DNA of 64,000 bases from JBNPEO01 sp050490315 (lineage in GTDB: Bacteria; Actinomycetota; Actinomycetes; Actinomycetales; Micrococcaceae). Where the stretch lies: NCBI RefSeq assembly GCF_050490315.1, contig NZ_JBNPEO010000007.1, positions 81,955 through 145,954 on the forward strand, written 5' to 3'. Shown in pieces: positions 51,934-60,423 of this stretch (within the stretch, counting starts at the first letter, position 1; the number at the start of each line of letters is the position of its first letter). The notes under the pieces were generated by a model, which had not been told where the DNA came from, ran no database searches, and was given only the letters and a program-made list of their open reading frames with translations. The position numbers and the translations under genes are program-made.

Positions 51934-53679
51934 CTAAGGCAGCATCCAGCCCAGGATCGGGGTGGACTGGAGGTAGGAGAGGGTGCAGAGCACCAGCAGC
52001 AGCGCTACGCTCCATCCGACTACTTTACGCAGGATCACCGATTCCTTTCCTTCAAGGTTGACCGCCGACGCGGCGATGGCCAGGTTTTGCGGGCTGATCA
52101 GTTTCCCGACGACGCCGCCGGAGGTGTTTCCGGCGACGAGGAGGTTCGGGTCGATGCCTGCTTTCAGGCCGGCGGTCTGCTGGAGTTTGGCGAAGAGCGC
52201 GTTGGCGGACGTGTCGGAGCCGGTGACGGCGGTGCCGATCCAGCCCAGGACGGGTGAGAGGAACGCGAAGAAGGTTCCGGTGCCGGCCAGCCAGGTGCCG
52301 ATGGATACTGTCTGCCCGGAGAAGTTCATCACGTAGGCGAGTGCGAGGACGGTGATGATGGTCAGTCCGGCCCAGCGCATCCTGTAGATGGTGCGGGCGA
52401 TCTCCTTCACGGCGTTAGCCACTGTGACGGGGTAGCGGCCGCCGTCGTTGTACTTCGAGTACACGAAGGCGACGATCAGGCCGGTGATCAGCAGCAGGGT
52501 TCCGGGGGTGGAGAGCCATTGGAAGGAGTAGATGGTGGAGGAGAAGGGTTTGCCTTCGGCATTGACCAGCGCGTCGTGCAGGATCGGCCAGGGGATTTTG
52601 ACGTCGGTCGAGGCGAGGAACGCGGGCACATCCGCGCCGAGTTTCCATAGCTTGGCGATGCCGAAGACGACGATGACGAGGAAGTACGGGAACAGGGCGA
52701 GCCAGGTGCGGGTCGGGGTCAGACGGTCTGCAGCGGCTTCGCTGACGGCGACAGCCGATGCGCGCCGGGAGCCGCCGCCGCCGGCGGTGGTTGAGGCTGT
52801 GTTCTTCGAGGCTGCATCAAAGGCTGCTCCGAGACGCTCGCGTGCTGCGACGCTTCCCTTGGGCGTCCAGACGCGGAAGAACAGGACGGCCGCGCCGAGG
52901 CCTACGAGGGAGGCGACGATATCGGTGAGTTCGTAGGAGAAGTAGTTGGAGCACAGGAACTGTGCGGTGGCGAAGGAAAAACCGACAACGAGTGCGGCGG
53001 GCCAACAGTCTTTCAGGCCCTTGCGGCCATCGAGGATGAAGAGCAGGATCAGCGGCACGGTAGTGGCCAGTAGCGGCGCCTGGCGTCCGACGACGGAGGC
53101 AATGTCCGTGGCGTGCAGTCCGGTGAGGCCGGCCGCGGTGGTGATCGGGATGGCCATGGCGCCGAAGGCAACAGGTGCCGTGTTGGCGACCAGGACGGCG
53201 GCGGCTGCGCGCAGCGGCGGCAGTCCGAGCGCCAACAGCATGGTGGCGGTGATGGCCACCGGCGCGCCGAACCCGGCGAGGGCTTCGAGCAGGCCGCCGA
53301 AGCAGAAGGCGATCAGGACGGCCTGGAGGCGCACGTCGCCTTTGCCGATCACGTCGAAGACGCGGCGGAGGTCCTCGAAGCGTCCGCTGAGGACCGTGAC
53401 CTGGTAGAGCCAGACGGCCATGATGACGATCCAGAGCACCGGGAAGGCGCCGAAGACCCCGCCCTGGGTGGCGGACAGCAGCGCCAGCCCGGCCGGCATC
53501 TGGAACGCGAAAATTCCGACCAGGAGGGCAGCCAGGAGCGCAAAGGCGCCGGCGACATGGGCGCGGGTTTTGACGACGGCAAGCAGGATGAAGAACGTCA
53601 GCAGCGGCAGCAGGGCGACGATGGCCGACCACATGACGCTGTTGAGCACCGGGTCGGTGCTGGGTGTGAACTGATCCAC
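51934..53679 (-). CDS. lldP: L-lactate permease
   Basis: A 581-residue membrane protein with 12 or more hydrophobic segments. It matches the LctP/LldP family: LEALAGFGAPVAITATMLLALGLPPLRAAAAVLVANTAPVAFGA is the signature region (residues about 130-175), and PVLGWIGTAVTGSDTSANALFAKLQ near 480 is the second. It imports lactate (and often glycolate) with protons. GTG 53679 has GGAGGA about 6 bp upstream. It is divergent from lutABC across a 188-bp region with three FadR-type operator sites. Confidence 0.95.
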   Translation of the reverse strand: MDQFTPSTDPVLNSVMWSAIVALLPLLTFFILLAVVKTRAHVAGAFALLAALLVGIFAFQMPAGLALLSATQGGVFGAFPVLWIVIMAVWLYQVTVLSGRFEDLRRVFDVIGKGDVRLQAVLIAFCFGGLLEALAGFGAPVAITATMLLALGLPPLRAAAAVLVANTAPVAFGAMAIPITTAAGLTGLHATDIASVVGRQAPLLATTVPLILLFILDGRKGLKDCWPAALVVGFSFATAQFLCSNYFSYELTDIVASLVGLGAAVLFFRVWTPKGSVAARERLGAAFDAASKNTASTTAGGGGSRRASAVAVSEAAADRLTPTRTWLALFPYFLVIVVFGIAKLWKLGADVPAFLASTDVKIPWPILHDALVNAEGKPFSSTIYSFQWLSTPGTLLLITGLIVAFVYSKYNDGGRYPVTVANAVKEIARTIYRMRWAGLTIITVLALAYVMNFSGQTVSIGTWLAGTGTFFAFLSPVLGWIGTAVTGSDTSANALFAKLQQTAGLKAGIDPNLLVAGNTSGGVVGKLISPQNLAIAASAVNLEGKESVILRKVVGWSVALLLVLCTLSYLQSTPILGWMLP

Positions 53680-53717
53680 GGAGTTCCTCCACATTGAGGG
53701 GGACGACAGGGGGGGTA

Positions 53718-53742
53718 TGGTCAGACCTCTGTGGTCGGACCA
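53718..53742. promoter_or_regulatory. FadR-type operator pair in front of lldP
   Basis: TGGTCAGACCT (53718-53728) and TGGTCGGACCA (53732-53742) each fit the TNGTNNNACNA pattern of FadR-family operators (the first with one mismatch). Together they form a larger dyad, ATGGTCAGACC facing GGTCGGACCAT. A TACACT hexamer just upstream on the minus strand could be the lldP -10, so binding would block lldP transcription. Confidence 0.7.
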
Positions 53743-53830
53743 TCAGAGTGTAGCGCAGATTTTTCTGAAAGTGTGAGCGGCTTCACTTGGATACGCCGGT
53801 TGCGAGTGGCGTCGGTCACGTGATCTACTA

Positions 53831-53841
53831 TGGTCAGACCA
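53831..53841. promoter_or_regulatory. FadR-type operator in front of lutA
   Basis: TGGTCAGACCA is a perfect dyad in the TNGTNNNACNA pattern. It directly follows TACTAT (53825-53830), a possible -10 for lutA, and lies 27 bp before the lutA start. Same motif as the lldP-side sites, indicating joint control of the divergent units. Confidence 0.7.
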
Positions 53842-53867
53842 CAAACCCCTTAGCCCGAAAGGCTGCC

Positions 53868-54671
53868 ATGCGAATCGCTTTGTTCGCTACGTGCATCGTG
53901 GATGCGATGTACCCCGCCACGGCGCGGGCCACCGTGAAAATCCTGGAGCGGCTGGGACACGAAGTTGTGTTTCCGTCCGGCCAGGCCTGCTGCGGGCAGA
54001 TGCACGTCAACAGCGGCTATCTCAAGGAAGCTGTCCCCGTGGTCGCCAATCACGTCGCCGCGTTCGACACCGAGGACTACGACGTCGCCGTCGCCCCGTC
54101 CGGTTCCTGCGTCGCCTCCGTGAAGCACCAGCATCCCATGGTCGCCCGCTCCTGCGGTGACACGGCCCTCGAAGCCCGCGCGACCGCCGTGGGCGCTAAA
54201 ACCTACGAACTCTCCGAACTGCTCGTGGACGTCCTGGGCGTGACCGACGCCGGGGCCCAGCTCGGCTCCTACTTCCCGCACCGGATCACCTACCACCCCA
54301 GCTGCCACGGCATGCGCCTGCTGAAACTGGGCGACCGGCAGTCCCGGCTGCTGGCCAGCGTGCAGGGGATCGAGATGGCAGAGCTGCCGGAAGCGGACCA
54401 GTGCTGCGGGTTCGGCGGCACGTTCTCGATGAAGAACGCCGACGTCTCCTCCGCCATGCTCGAAGACAAAACCGTCAATATCACCGCAACCGGTGCCAGC
54501 CTCTGCACCGGCGGGGACGCCTCCTGCCTGATGCACATCGGCGGCGGCCTCTCCCGCCAGGGCAGCGACGTCACCACCCTGCACCTGGCCGAAATCCTCG
54601 CCAGCACCCTGGAAGAACCGGCCTCTGTCACCGGCGAAGTCCGCGTCACCACCGGAAAGGCCACACGATGA
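53868..54671 (+). CDS. lutA: LutA, L-lactate utilisation (Fe-S)-binding subunit
   Basis: A 267-residue protein with two CCG-type cysteine domains: CCGQMH at C41-C42 and CCGFGGTFS at C179-C180, plus single cysteines C9 and in TYHPSCHG. This is the LutA/LldE subunit of the three-component iron-sulfur lactate dehydrogenase (LutABC) that oxidises L-lactate to pyruvate. ATG 53868 has CGAAAGG about 6 bp upstream; the frame open to 53787 would cover the operator and is rejected. The stop overlaps the lutB start (ATGA). Confidence 0.95.
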   Translation: MRIALFATCIVDAMYPATARATVKILERLGHEVVFPSGQACCGQMHVNSGYLKEAVPVVANHVAAFDTEDYDVAVAPSGSCVASVKHQHPMVARSCGDTALEARATAVGAKTYELSELLVDVLGVTDAGAQLGSYFPHRITYHPSCHGMRLLKLGDRQSRLLASVQGIEMAELPEADQCCGFGGTFSMKNADVSSAMLEDKTVNITATGASLCTGGDASCLMHIGGGLSRQGSDVTTLHLAEILASTLEEPASVTGEVRVTTGKATR

Positions 54672-56209
54672 GCACCTACCTGGGCATGCCCTCCCTCCCC
54701 GTTTATGGCACGGGCAACGTGCACGCCTCCGAATCCTTCCCCAAGGCCGCGCACCGCGAACTCGGCAACGCCCAGCTCCGGGCCAACCTCGGCCACGCCA
54801 CCCACACCATCCGCGACAAACGCATCCAAGTGGTCTCCGAACTGCCGGACTGGGAACAGCTGCGCGACGCCGGATCCGCCATCAAGGAATCCGTGATGGC
54901 CCGCCTTCCCGAACTCCTGGAACAGTTCGAGAAGAACTTCACCGCCCGCGGCGGCGTGATCCACTGGGCCCGGGACGCCGATGAGGCCAATGAGATCGTC
55001 GCTGAGCTGATCCGGGCGACCGGTGAAACCGAAGCGGTCAAGATCAAATCCATGGCCACCCAGGAAATCGGCCTCAACGAATACCTTGAAGAGCACGGCA
55101 TTGCCGCCTACGAAACCGACCTGGCCGAGCTGATCGTCCAGCTGGACCACGACAAGCCCAGCCACATCCTCGTCCCGGCGATCCATAAGAACCGGACACA
55201 GGTCCGGGACATCTTCCTGCGCGAAATGGAGGGCGTCGACCCGGAGTTGACCGACGAACCGGCCCGCCTCGCCGCGGCCGCCCGGGCACACCTGCGCCGT
55301 AAATTCCTCACTGCCAAAGTCGCTGTCTCCGGGGCCAACTTCGCCCTGGCTGACTCGGGCACCTTGGCCGTCGTCGAATCCGAGGGCAACGGACGCATGT
55401 GCCTGACCCTGCCGGAGACACTGATCACCGTCATGGGCGTCGAAAAGCTGTTGCCGACCTGGCAGGACCTTGAAGTCTTTATGCAGCTGCTGCCCCGCTC
55501 CTCCACCGGGGAACGGATGAACCCTTATACCTCGCTGTGGACCGGTGTCACCGAGGGCGACGGGCCCCAAAACGTGCACCTGGTGCTGCTGGACAATGGA
55601 CGCAGCGCCGCCCTGGCCGACGAAATGGGCCGCTCGGCCCTGCACTGCATCCGTTGCAGCGCCTGCATGAACGTCTGCCCGGTCTATGAACGGACCGGCG
55701 GCCACGCCTACGGATCGACCTACCCCGGGCCGATCGGGGCGATCCTTTCGCCGCTGATGACCGGCATTCAGGCCGAGGAGAACAGTTCGCTGCCGTACGC
55801 GTCCTCGCTGTGCGGGGCCTGCTATGACGCCTGCCCGGTGAAGATCAACATCCCGGATATCCTGGTGCACCTGCGCAGCGTGGATGTGGACAGCAAACGC
55901 GGGAAGAAGAAAATCCCCAGCCAGATGGACGTTGGGATGAACGCCGCGTCCTGGGCCCTGTCGTCGGGCAAACGGCTGGGATTGATCGAGAAGGGGCTGC
56001 CGCTGGGACGCCTGGCCGCGGGCCCGGACAAGAAGATCACCAAACTGCCCGGAATCGCCGCCGGCTGGACCCAAAGCAGGGATATTCCCGCGCCGCCGTC
56101 GCAGTCCTTCCGCGACTGGTGGAAGAAGGAACACCGGACCCCGGCCACCGGCGCTGCCCCCGCTACGTCAGATAACCAGCCCTCAGAGCACCAGGAAGAC
56201 CAGCCATGA
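54668..56209 (+). CDS. lutB: LutB, L-lactate utilisation iron-sulfur protein
   Basis: A 513-residue subunit combining an N-terminal LUD domain (residues about 60-300, including GEAVKIKSMATQE-like and SGANFALADSGTLAVVESEGN) and two ferredoxin-type clusters: C327-C330-C333-C337 in CIRCSACMNVCP and C382-C385-C389 in CGACYDACPV. It passes electrons from lactate oxidation. ATG 54668 overlaps the lutA stop by 4 bp and the stop overlaps lutC, so lutABC is one coupled unit. The 614-codon frame opposite it is a shadow. Confidence 0.96.
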   Translation: MSTYLGMPSLPVYGTGNVHASESFPKAAHRELGNAQLRANLGHATHTIRDKRIQVVSELPDWEQLRDAGSAIKESVMARLPELLEQFEKNFTARGGVIHWARDADEANEIVAELIRATGETEAVKIKSMATQEIGLNEYLEEHGIAAYETDLAELIVQLDHDKPSHILVPAIHKNRTQVRDIFLREMEGVDPELTDEPARLAAAARAHLRRKFLTAKVAVSGANFALADSGTLAVVESEGNGRMCLTLPETLITVMGVEKLLPTWQDLEVFMQLLPRSSTGERMNPYTSLWTGVTEGDGPQNVHLVLLDNGRSAALADEMGRSALHCIRCSACMNVCPVYERTGGHAYGSTYPGPIGAILSPLMTGIQAEENSSLPYASSLCGACYDACPVKINIPDILVHLRSVDVDSKRGKKKIPSQMDVGMNAASWALSSGKRLGLIEKGLPLGRLAAGPDKKITKLPGIAAGWTQSRDIPAPPSQSFRDWWKKEHRTPATGAAPATSDNQPSEHQEDQP

Positions 56210-56838
56210 GCGCACGCGATGAGATCCTTGAACGGATCCGCACCGCCCTGAAAGACAGCCCCAAAGTACCGGAAGTTCCCCGCGGGTACCGGTCCTCATC
56301 CGATCTGGACGAGGATGCCCTGATCCACCTGCTGGTGGACCGCCTGATCGACTACAAAGCCCAGGTCTCCGTCGTGGACGCCGAGGAGGTGCCGGCACGG
56401 ATTGCGGAACTGCTCGCGGCAGCGCGCAGCTATGTCGTGCCTACGGGGCTGGACGCCGGCTGGCTCAGTGAACTCGAACTCGACCACGCCAACCGTCGCC
56501 GCACCGATTCGGCCGCGGCTCCGCTCACCGTCGTCGAGCTCGATGGTATCGACGCGGTCGTGACCGGCAGTGCTGTCGCTGTCGCCGAGACGGGGACCAT
56601 CATCCTGGACGGCAGTCCCAACCAGGGCCGCCGGGCAATCACCCTCGTCCCGGACCACCACATCTGCATCGTTAAAGTCGCCGACATTGCCGGGATCCTG
56701 CCGGAAGCGCTGCGCCGGATTGATGGCACCCGGCCGCTGACCATGATCAGCGGGCCGAGTGCCACCAGCGACATTGAACTCGAACGTGTCGAGGGAGTCC
56801 ACGGGCCCCGCAAACTCGACGTCATCATCGCCCGCTAA
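56206..56838 (+). CDS. lutC: LutC, L-lactate utilisation LUD-domain protein
   Basis: A 210-residue LUD (DUF162) protein, third subunit of the LutABC lactate oxidation complex. The conserved GSAVAVAETGTIILDGSPNQGRRAITLVPDHHICIV block and SGPSATSDIELERVEGVHGP motif are clear. The start overlaps the lutB stop (ATGA). A strong hairpin follows 16 bp after the stop, marking the end of the lutABC transcript. Confidence 0.95.
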   Translation: MSARDEILERIRTALKDSPKVPEVPRGYRSSSDLDEDALIHLLVDRLIDYKAQVSVVDAEEVPARIAELLAAARSYVVPTGLDAGWLSELELDHANRRRTDSAAAPLTVVELDGIDAVVTGSAVAVAETGTIILDGSPNQGRRAITLVPDHHICIVKVADIAGILPEALRRIDGTRPLTMISGPSATSDIELERVEGVHGPRKLDVIIAR

Positions 56839-56853
56839 ATCCGGGCAGTGAAG

Positions 56854-56887
56854 TCCGGGCACGGCCATCACCCTGGCCGTGCCCGGA
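56854..56887 (+). terminator. Hairpin after lutC
   Basis: TCCGGGCACGGCCA and its perfect complement around 6 bases, a 14-bp GC-rich stem 16 bp past lutC. No T-run, so efficiency is uncertain. Confidence 0.65.
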
Positions 56888-56936
56888 TGCACCAACGCGC
56901 ATCCCGCACCCTCACCGCTGAACGAAAGGCACCCTC

Positions 56937-57284
56937 ATGACCTCCTACCGCCATGACGCCTGGGAGCACCTCCGCGGTGCCCTCGTGCAGGTCCGGAAGA
57001 ACGGCACCGTCCTCCGCGAAGGACTCGTCGAGGACGTCATGCCTGACTCGTCGGCCCTCTGGATCGCCGCCGACGGGCTCGCCGGCCGGGTGCTGATCGA
57101 AGCTGCTGAAGGCCACGAGGTGTGGGTAGAGCCGCGGCAACTCGAGGGTAAACGCTCGTACCGCATGACATCGTCCGCACTCCAGCGCGGAGAAGGAGAT
57201 CAGGTTCGCGGGATGCACCTCAACCGTCAGGCTGCGGATGAATCCTTGTTCCGCGGCGGCCGCAGATGGCCGAGGACCGCGTAG
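56937..57284 (+). CDS. Small protein of unknown function downstream of lutC
   Basis: 115 residues, not recognised. ATG 56937 has AAAGG about 8 bp upstream, and composition fits coding. The first 80 residues look like a compact beta-rich fold (LVQVRKNGTVLREGLVEDVMPDSSALWIAADG). The last 30 residues (from about RGEGDQ) run antisense through the 3' end of the convergent gntR gene, a 58-bp overlap. This suggests that the original 3' end was lost when the neighbouring module was joined. It may be translated with lutABC. Alternative: not a functional gene. Confidence 0.55.
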   Translation: MTSYRHDAWEHLRGALVQVRKNGTVLREGLVEDVMPDSSALWIAADGLAGRVLIEAAEGHEVWVEPRQLEGKRSYRMTSSALQRGEGDQVRGMHLNRQAADESLFRGGRRWPRTA

Positions 57285-57901
57285 GCAAAGTCCACCAGGT
57301 AGTCGTTCAGGGCCAGGGAGGCAGCCTTGGCCGCTGAATCGTCTCTGGCGAGAATCGCTTCCAAAATTCTTATGTGAAGCGTCGATCCCCGTGAGATCTG
57401 GTCTGCCTCGTCCCGCATGTGGGCGATCCAGAAGCGCCGGGAAAGAGCCTGCGCGGGGGCCAGTGCGTCCGCGAGGTACTCATTGGCTGCGGCATCGACA
57501 ATCAGATGATGGGTCTCCTTCACCGTCTCCAGGTAGGTGCTCAAGGTGAATTCCTCGTGTTTGAGCCGGTCCACCATGGCAGCCATTTTCCTTCGGTGCT
57601 CTCCAACTGCCCGGCCGCAGGCAAGCTCCACTGCCAGGGCCTCCAGAACCCGGCGCAGCTCAAGGAGACGCAGCTGGGTGTCGACCGAAGCGGCCGGGAC
57701 GAGAACCCCCTTACTGGGGTGGATTTGCACCATGCCCTCCCGTGCGAGCCGTTGCAGGGCTTCACGAACCGGGGTGCGGCCGAACCCGGTTGAGGCGGTA
57801 AGCATCGATTCGGAGACCAACGACCCCGGCGCGATTTCCTGGAAGATGATCATCCGCTCGATCTCGTCATAAGCGCCGTCGGCCTTACCTTTTTCCGCCA
57901 T
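57227..57901 (-). CDS. GntR-family (FCD) regulator beside the NCS1 permease
   Basis: A 224-residue regulator: winged helix-turn-helix at residues about 10-75 (SMLTASTGFGRTPVREALQRLAREGMVQIHP) and an FCD domain with ETHHLIVDAA and HIRILEAI metal-ligand-type histidines. ATG 57901 (MAEKGKADG) follows GGGGAGGAG by about 10 bp; the frame open to 57973 lacks a ribosome binding site. It is divergent from the permease, with an operator-like dyad between them, so it most likely controls the permease and the flavin-reductase gene. Effector unknown. Confidence 0.85.
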   Translation of the reverse strand: MAEKGKADGAYDEIERMIIFQEIAPGSLVSESMLTASTGFGRTPVREALQRLAREGMVQIHPSKGVLVPAASVDTQLRLLELRRVLEALAVELACGRAVGEHRRKMAAMVDRLKHEEFTLSTYLETVKETHHLIVDAAANEYLADALAPAQALSRRFWIAHMRDEADQISRGSTLHIRILEAILARDDSAAKAASLALNDYLVDFAYAVLGHLRPPRNKDSSAA

Positions 57902-57972
57902 CTGGCCACTCCTCCCCAGCCGGGCCACCCCGGCTACCGCGTCTCCCGATTCACCGGGCGATGGAAAGCCCA

Positions 57973-58016
57973 TTGACTTAGGGACATCCTAAGGCATATG
58001 TTACCGGTATATCGGT
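57973..58016 (+). promoter_or_regulatory. Promoter and candidate operator of the NCS1 permease
   Basis: TTGACT (57973-57978) and TATGTT (57997-58002) are 18 bp apart. Directly after them is ACCGGTATATCGGT (58003-58016), a dyad with ACCG/CGGT arms around GTATAT, placed where a repressor would block initiation. Confidence 0.55.
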
Positions 58017-58082
58017 TGCATGTCGGTCAATGATGACCGTACCGGCCTTAGGCTGCATTGCACCTCTTCTACGAAGGAAGCC

Positions 58083-59504
58083 ATGAAATCCTCGCGTATT
58101 GAGCACCGCGCCATCGACTACATACCGGAAACCGAGCGCCACGGCGTGGCTCGAAGCCTCTTCTTTGTCTGGTTCGCCGCCAACACCTCCATCACTGCGG
58201 TGGTGACCGGCGCGCTGTTTGTCATCCTGGGAAACTCCGCCCTGTGGGCCATCCCGGCAGTCATCATTGGAAACGTCCTGGGTGGTTTCGTCACAGCCCT
58301 TCACTCCGCACAAGGCCCGAAACTGGGCGTTCCACAAATGATCCAGAGCCGGGCCCAGTTCGGCTACTACGGCGCCATCCTGCCCCTCGTACTCTCCCTC
58401 ATCATCTACCTGGGCTTCTACGCAACAGGCCTGGTCCTCGGCGGCCAGGCGATCGGGGACCTCCTCGGCATCCCGGTCCAGGCCGGCTCCGCGATCTTCG
58501 CACTGCTCTCAACCACCCTGGCCATCTTCGGATACCGTTACATCCACAAGTTTTCCAAAGTCGCCACGGCACTCAGCGCCGCCGTGTTCGTGGTGCTCTT
58601 CATCCGCGTACTCACCGCACCCGACGCCGCGGTTCTCGTGCAGCAGACCGACTTCGCCATCGGCCCGTTCGTCCTCGGCATCTCGCTGGCAGCATCCTGG
58701 CAGCTCACTTTCGGCCCCTACATCGCCGACTACTCCCGCTACCTGCCCGCCAACACACCCCAACGAGCCACGATGGGATGGACCTTCGCCGGCAGCGTTC
58801 TGGGCGGCTCACTCGCCATGATCCTGGGCGCCCTCGGCGCAGCCATCGGCGGCAGTAACTTCAACACCAACCAGGTCGGCTACCTCGCCAACTTGGGCGC
58901 CCAGTTCGCATGGCTGGTCCTGTTGGCTGTGATCTGCGGAAAACTCACCGGCAACACCCTGAGCACCTACGGCGGGTTCATGTCGCTGGCCACCATCGTC
59001 ACGGCCATCACCCGTAGGGAAATCATCACCGGCAAAGCCCGGACCGCCTATATCGTCCTGATATCCGCAGCAGCCCTGAGCATTGCCTTGGCTGCAACCG
59101 ATAACTTCCTGGGCGCATTTACAAACTTCCTCCTGTTCCTCCTCTACTTCATGACACCGTGGTCCGCGATCAACCTCGTCGACTTCTACTTCGTCCGCAA
59201 GGAGAAATACAACGTCGGCGCACTCTTTCAGCCGGACGGCGAGTACGGCCGCATCAACTGGATCGCCATTGCCGCGTACGCGGCCGGAATCCTCATCCAG
59301 ATCCCGTTCATGAACAGCCCCCTATATGTCGGCCCGGTAGCGGAATGGCTTGGCGGTGCGGAAATTGCCTGGCTGATCGGTCTCGTCGTCTCCGGTGGCA
59401 TCTACTACTTGTTCGCACCCGTCCGCAAAACGCTCCCCCATTCCACGAGCCCCGCCGCAGACGGGCAGCAGGATGCTGCCGCCCTGATCCGCCCGCACCT
59501 CTGA
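58083..59504 (+). CDS. NCS1-family permease (cytosine/purine/related heterocycle transporter)
   Basis: A 473-residue membrane protein with about 12 hydrophobic segments and the NCS1 features: an N-terminal IEHRAIDYIPETERHG lead, VWFAANTSITAVVTGAL, GPKLGVPQMIQSRAQFGYYGA and ADYSRYLP. The family imports cytosine, purines, hydantoins, thiamine or related compounds with cations. The exact substrate is not visible. ATG 58083 has GAAGGA about 5 bp upstream; the longer frame from 58020 is rejected. It is 29 bp from the next gene, so both share the promoter at 57973. Confidence 0.9.
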   Translation: MKSSRIEHRAIDYIPETERHGVARSLFFVWFAANTSITAVVTGALFVILGNSALWAIPAVIIGNVLGGFVTALHSAQGPKLGVPQMIQSRAQFGYYGAILPLVLSLIIYLGFYATGLVLGGQAIGDLLGIPVQAGSAIFALLSTTLAIFGYRYIHKFSKVATALSAAVFVVLFIRVLTAPDAAVLVQQTDFAIGPFVLGISLAASWQLTFGPYIADYSRYLPANTPQRATMGWTFAGSVLGGSLAMILGALGAAIGGSNFNTNQVGYLANLGAQFAWLVLLAVICGKLTGNTLSTYGGFMSLATIVTAITRREIITGKARTAYIVLISAAALSIALAATDNFLGAFTNFLLFLLYFMTPWSAINLVDFYFVRKEKYNVGALFQPDGEYGRINWIAIAAYAAGILIQIPFMNSPLYVGPVAEWLGGAEIAWLIGLVVSGGIYYLFAPVRKTLPHSTSPAADGQQDAAALIRPHL

Positions 59505-59533
59505 CCAAAAACGCCCCACAGGAGTAGCACAGC

Positions 59534-60190
59534 ATGAAATACGATCCCAGCTTCGAAAAAAGCCCACTGCCCTTCGCACCGTTCAAGAGCCTCACAGTGC
59601 CCCGCCCCATCGGCTGGCTCTCCAGCATCAGCACGGACGGGGTGGAGAACATTGCCCCCTACAGCCAGTGGCAAAACCTCACTTTCGACCCCCCGATGGT
59701 GATGTTTGCCGCCAACCAGTACCCCGACGGGCGGCGCAAAGACACCGTCATCAACGCCGAAGAAACCGGCTGGTTCGTCTGGAACATGGCCACCTGGGAC
59801 CTCCGGGAGGCAGTGAACATCAGCGCGATGGCCCTGCCGCCGGGAGAAAGCGAATTCGATCGCCTCAACGTCACGAAAAAGAAGGCTGATCTCTCCGACA
59901 CACCTATGGTCGCTGAAAGCCCGTTCCACTTTGAATGCCGGTACCTCTCCACCCACCGGATCCCCGGCAACTCCACCGTCGGAAGCATCGACGTCGTCTA
60001 CGCCACCGTGGAACGCATCCACCTGGACGAAAACTGCCTTACCCCGGACGGACGGATCGACATCCCCAAGGTCAAGCCGATAGCGCGCATGGGCTACTAC
60101 GACTACACCGTCGTCACCGACACCTTCGAGATGAAAGTTCCCTGCTCCGACGCCGACGAAATGGCCGGCCTCGCAGGACAACCCGCATAG
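59534..60190 (+). CDS. Flavin-reductase-like domain protein (DIM6/NTAB family)
   Basis: A 218-residue protein of the flavin-reductase-like split-barrel family. The N-terminal PRPIGWLSSISTDGVENIAPYSQWQ segment and DTVINAEETGWFVWNMATWDLREAVN match FMN-binding flavoredoxin-like proteins. Such proteins reduce flavin for a partner oxygenase or act on small substrates. AGGAG lies 9 bp before ATG 59534. Coupled with a nucleobase-type permease, a role in nitrogen-heterocycle breakdown is possible, but no oxygenase partner is in the window. Confidence 0.85.
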   Translation: MKYDPSFEKSPLPFAPFKSLTVPRPIGWLSSISTDGVENIAPYSQWQNLTFDPPMVMFAANQYPDGRRKDTVINAEETGWFVWNMATWDLREAVNISAMALPPGESEFDRLNVTKKKADLSDTPMVAESPFHFECRYLSTHRIPGNSTVGSIDVVYATVERIHLDENCLTPDGRIDIPKVKPIARMGYYDYTVVTDTFEMKVPCSDADEMAGLAGQPA

Positions 60191-60218
60191 TTCCACGGCA
60201 CAGCTATTCCCGTGCGGG

Positions 60219-60258
60219 GTGCCCGGTACCGCTGAAGTCTCACTTCCGAGGTACCGGG
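60219..60258 (+). terminator. Hairpin after the flavin-reductase gene
   Basis: CCCGGTACC (60222-60230) pairs with GGTACCGGG (60250-60258) around a 19-base loop, 32 bp past the stop. No T-run, so the terminator call is tentative. The remaining 160 bp to tniR hold no gene. Confidence 0.45.
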
Positions 60259-60423
60259 GTCCGGCACCGACCTGGAGAACCCGTGGGACCCGCCCGAACG
60301 CGGTTCGGTTGCCCAAGCATGCCGTCTCAGTTCCTAGGAAGTGGACGCCCTGGAACTGTTCACTCGTGAAGTGGCTGGCTCGCCACACAATTTCGTTCCA
60401 CAACTACGTGCCAAGGTCCGCGG

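Noticed and set aside
54290..56134. 614-codon minus-strand frame opposite lutA/lutB
   Set aside because: GC-rich antisense frame with repetitive Gly/Arg/Val composition; the plus strand encodes clear LutAB motifs.
59405..60403. 332-codon minus-strand frame opposite the flavin-reductase gene
   Set aside because: Antisense to a protein with recognisable domain; no support of its own.
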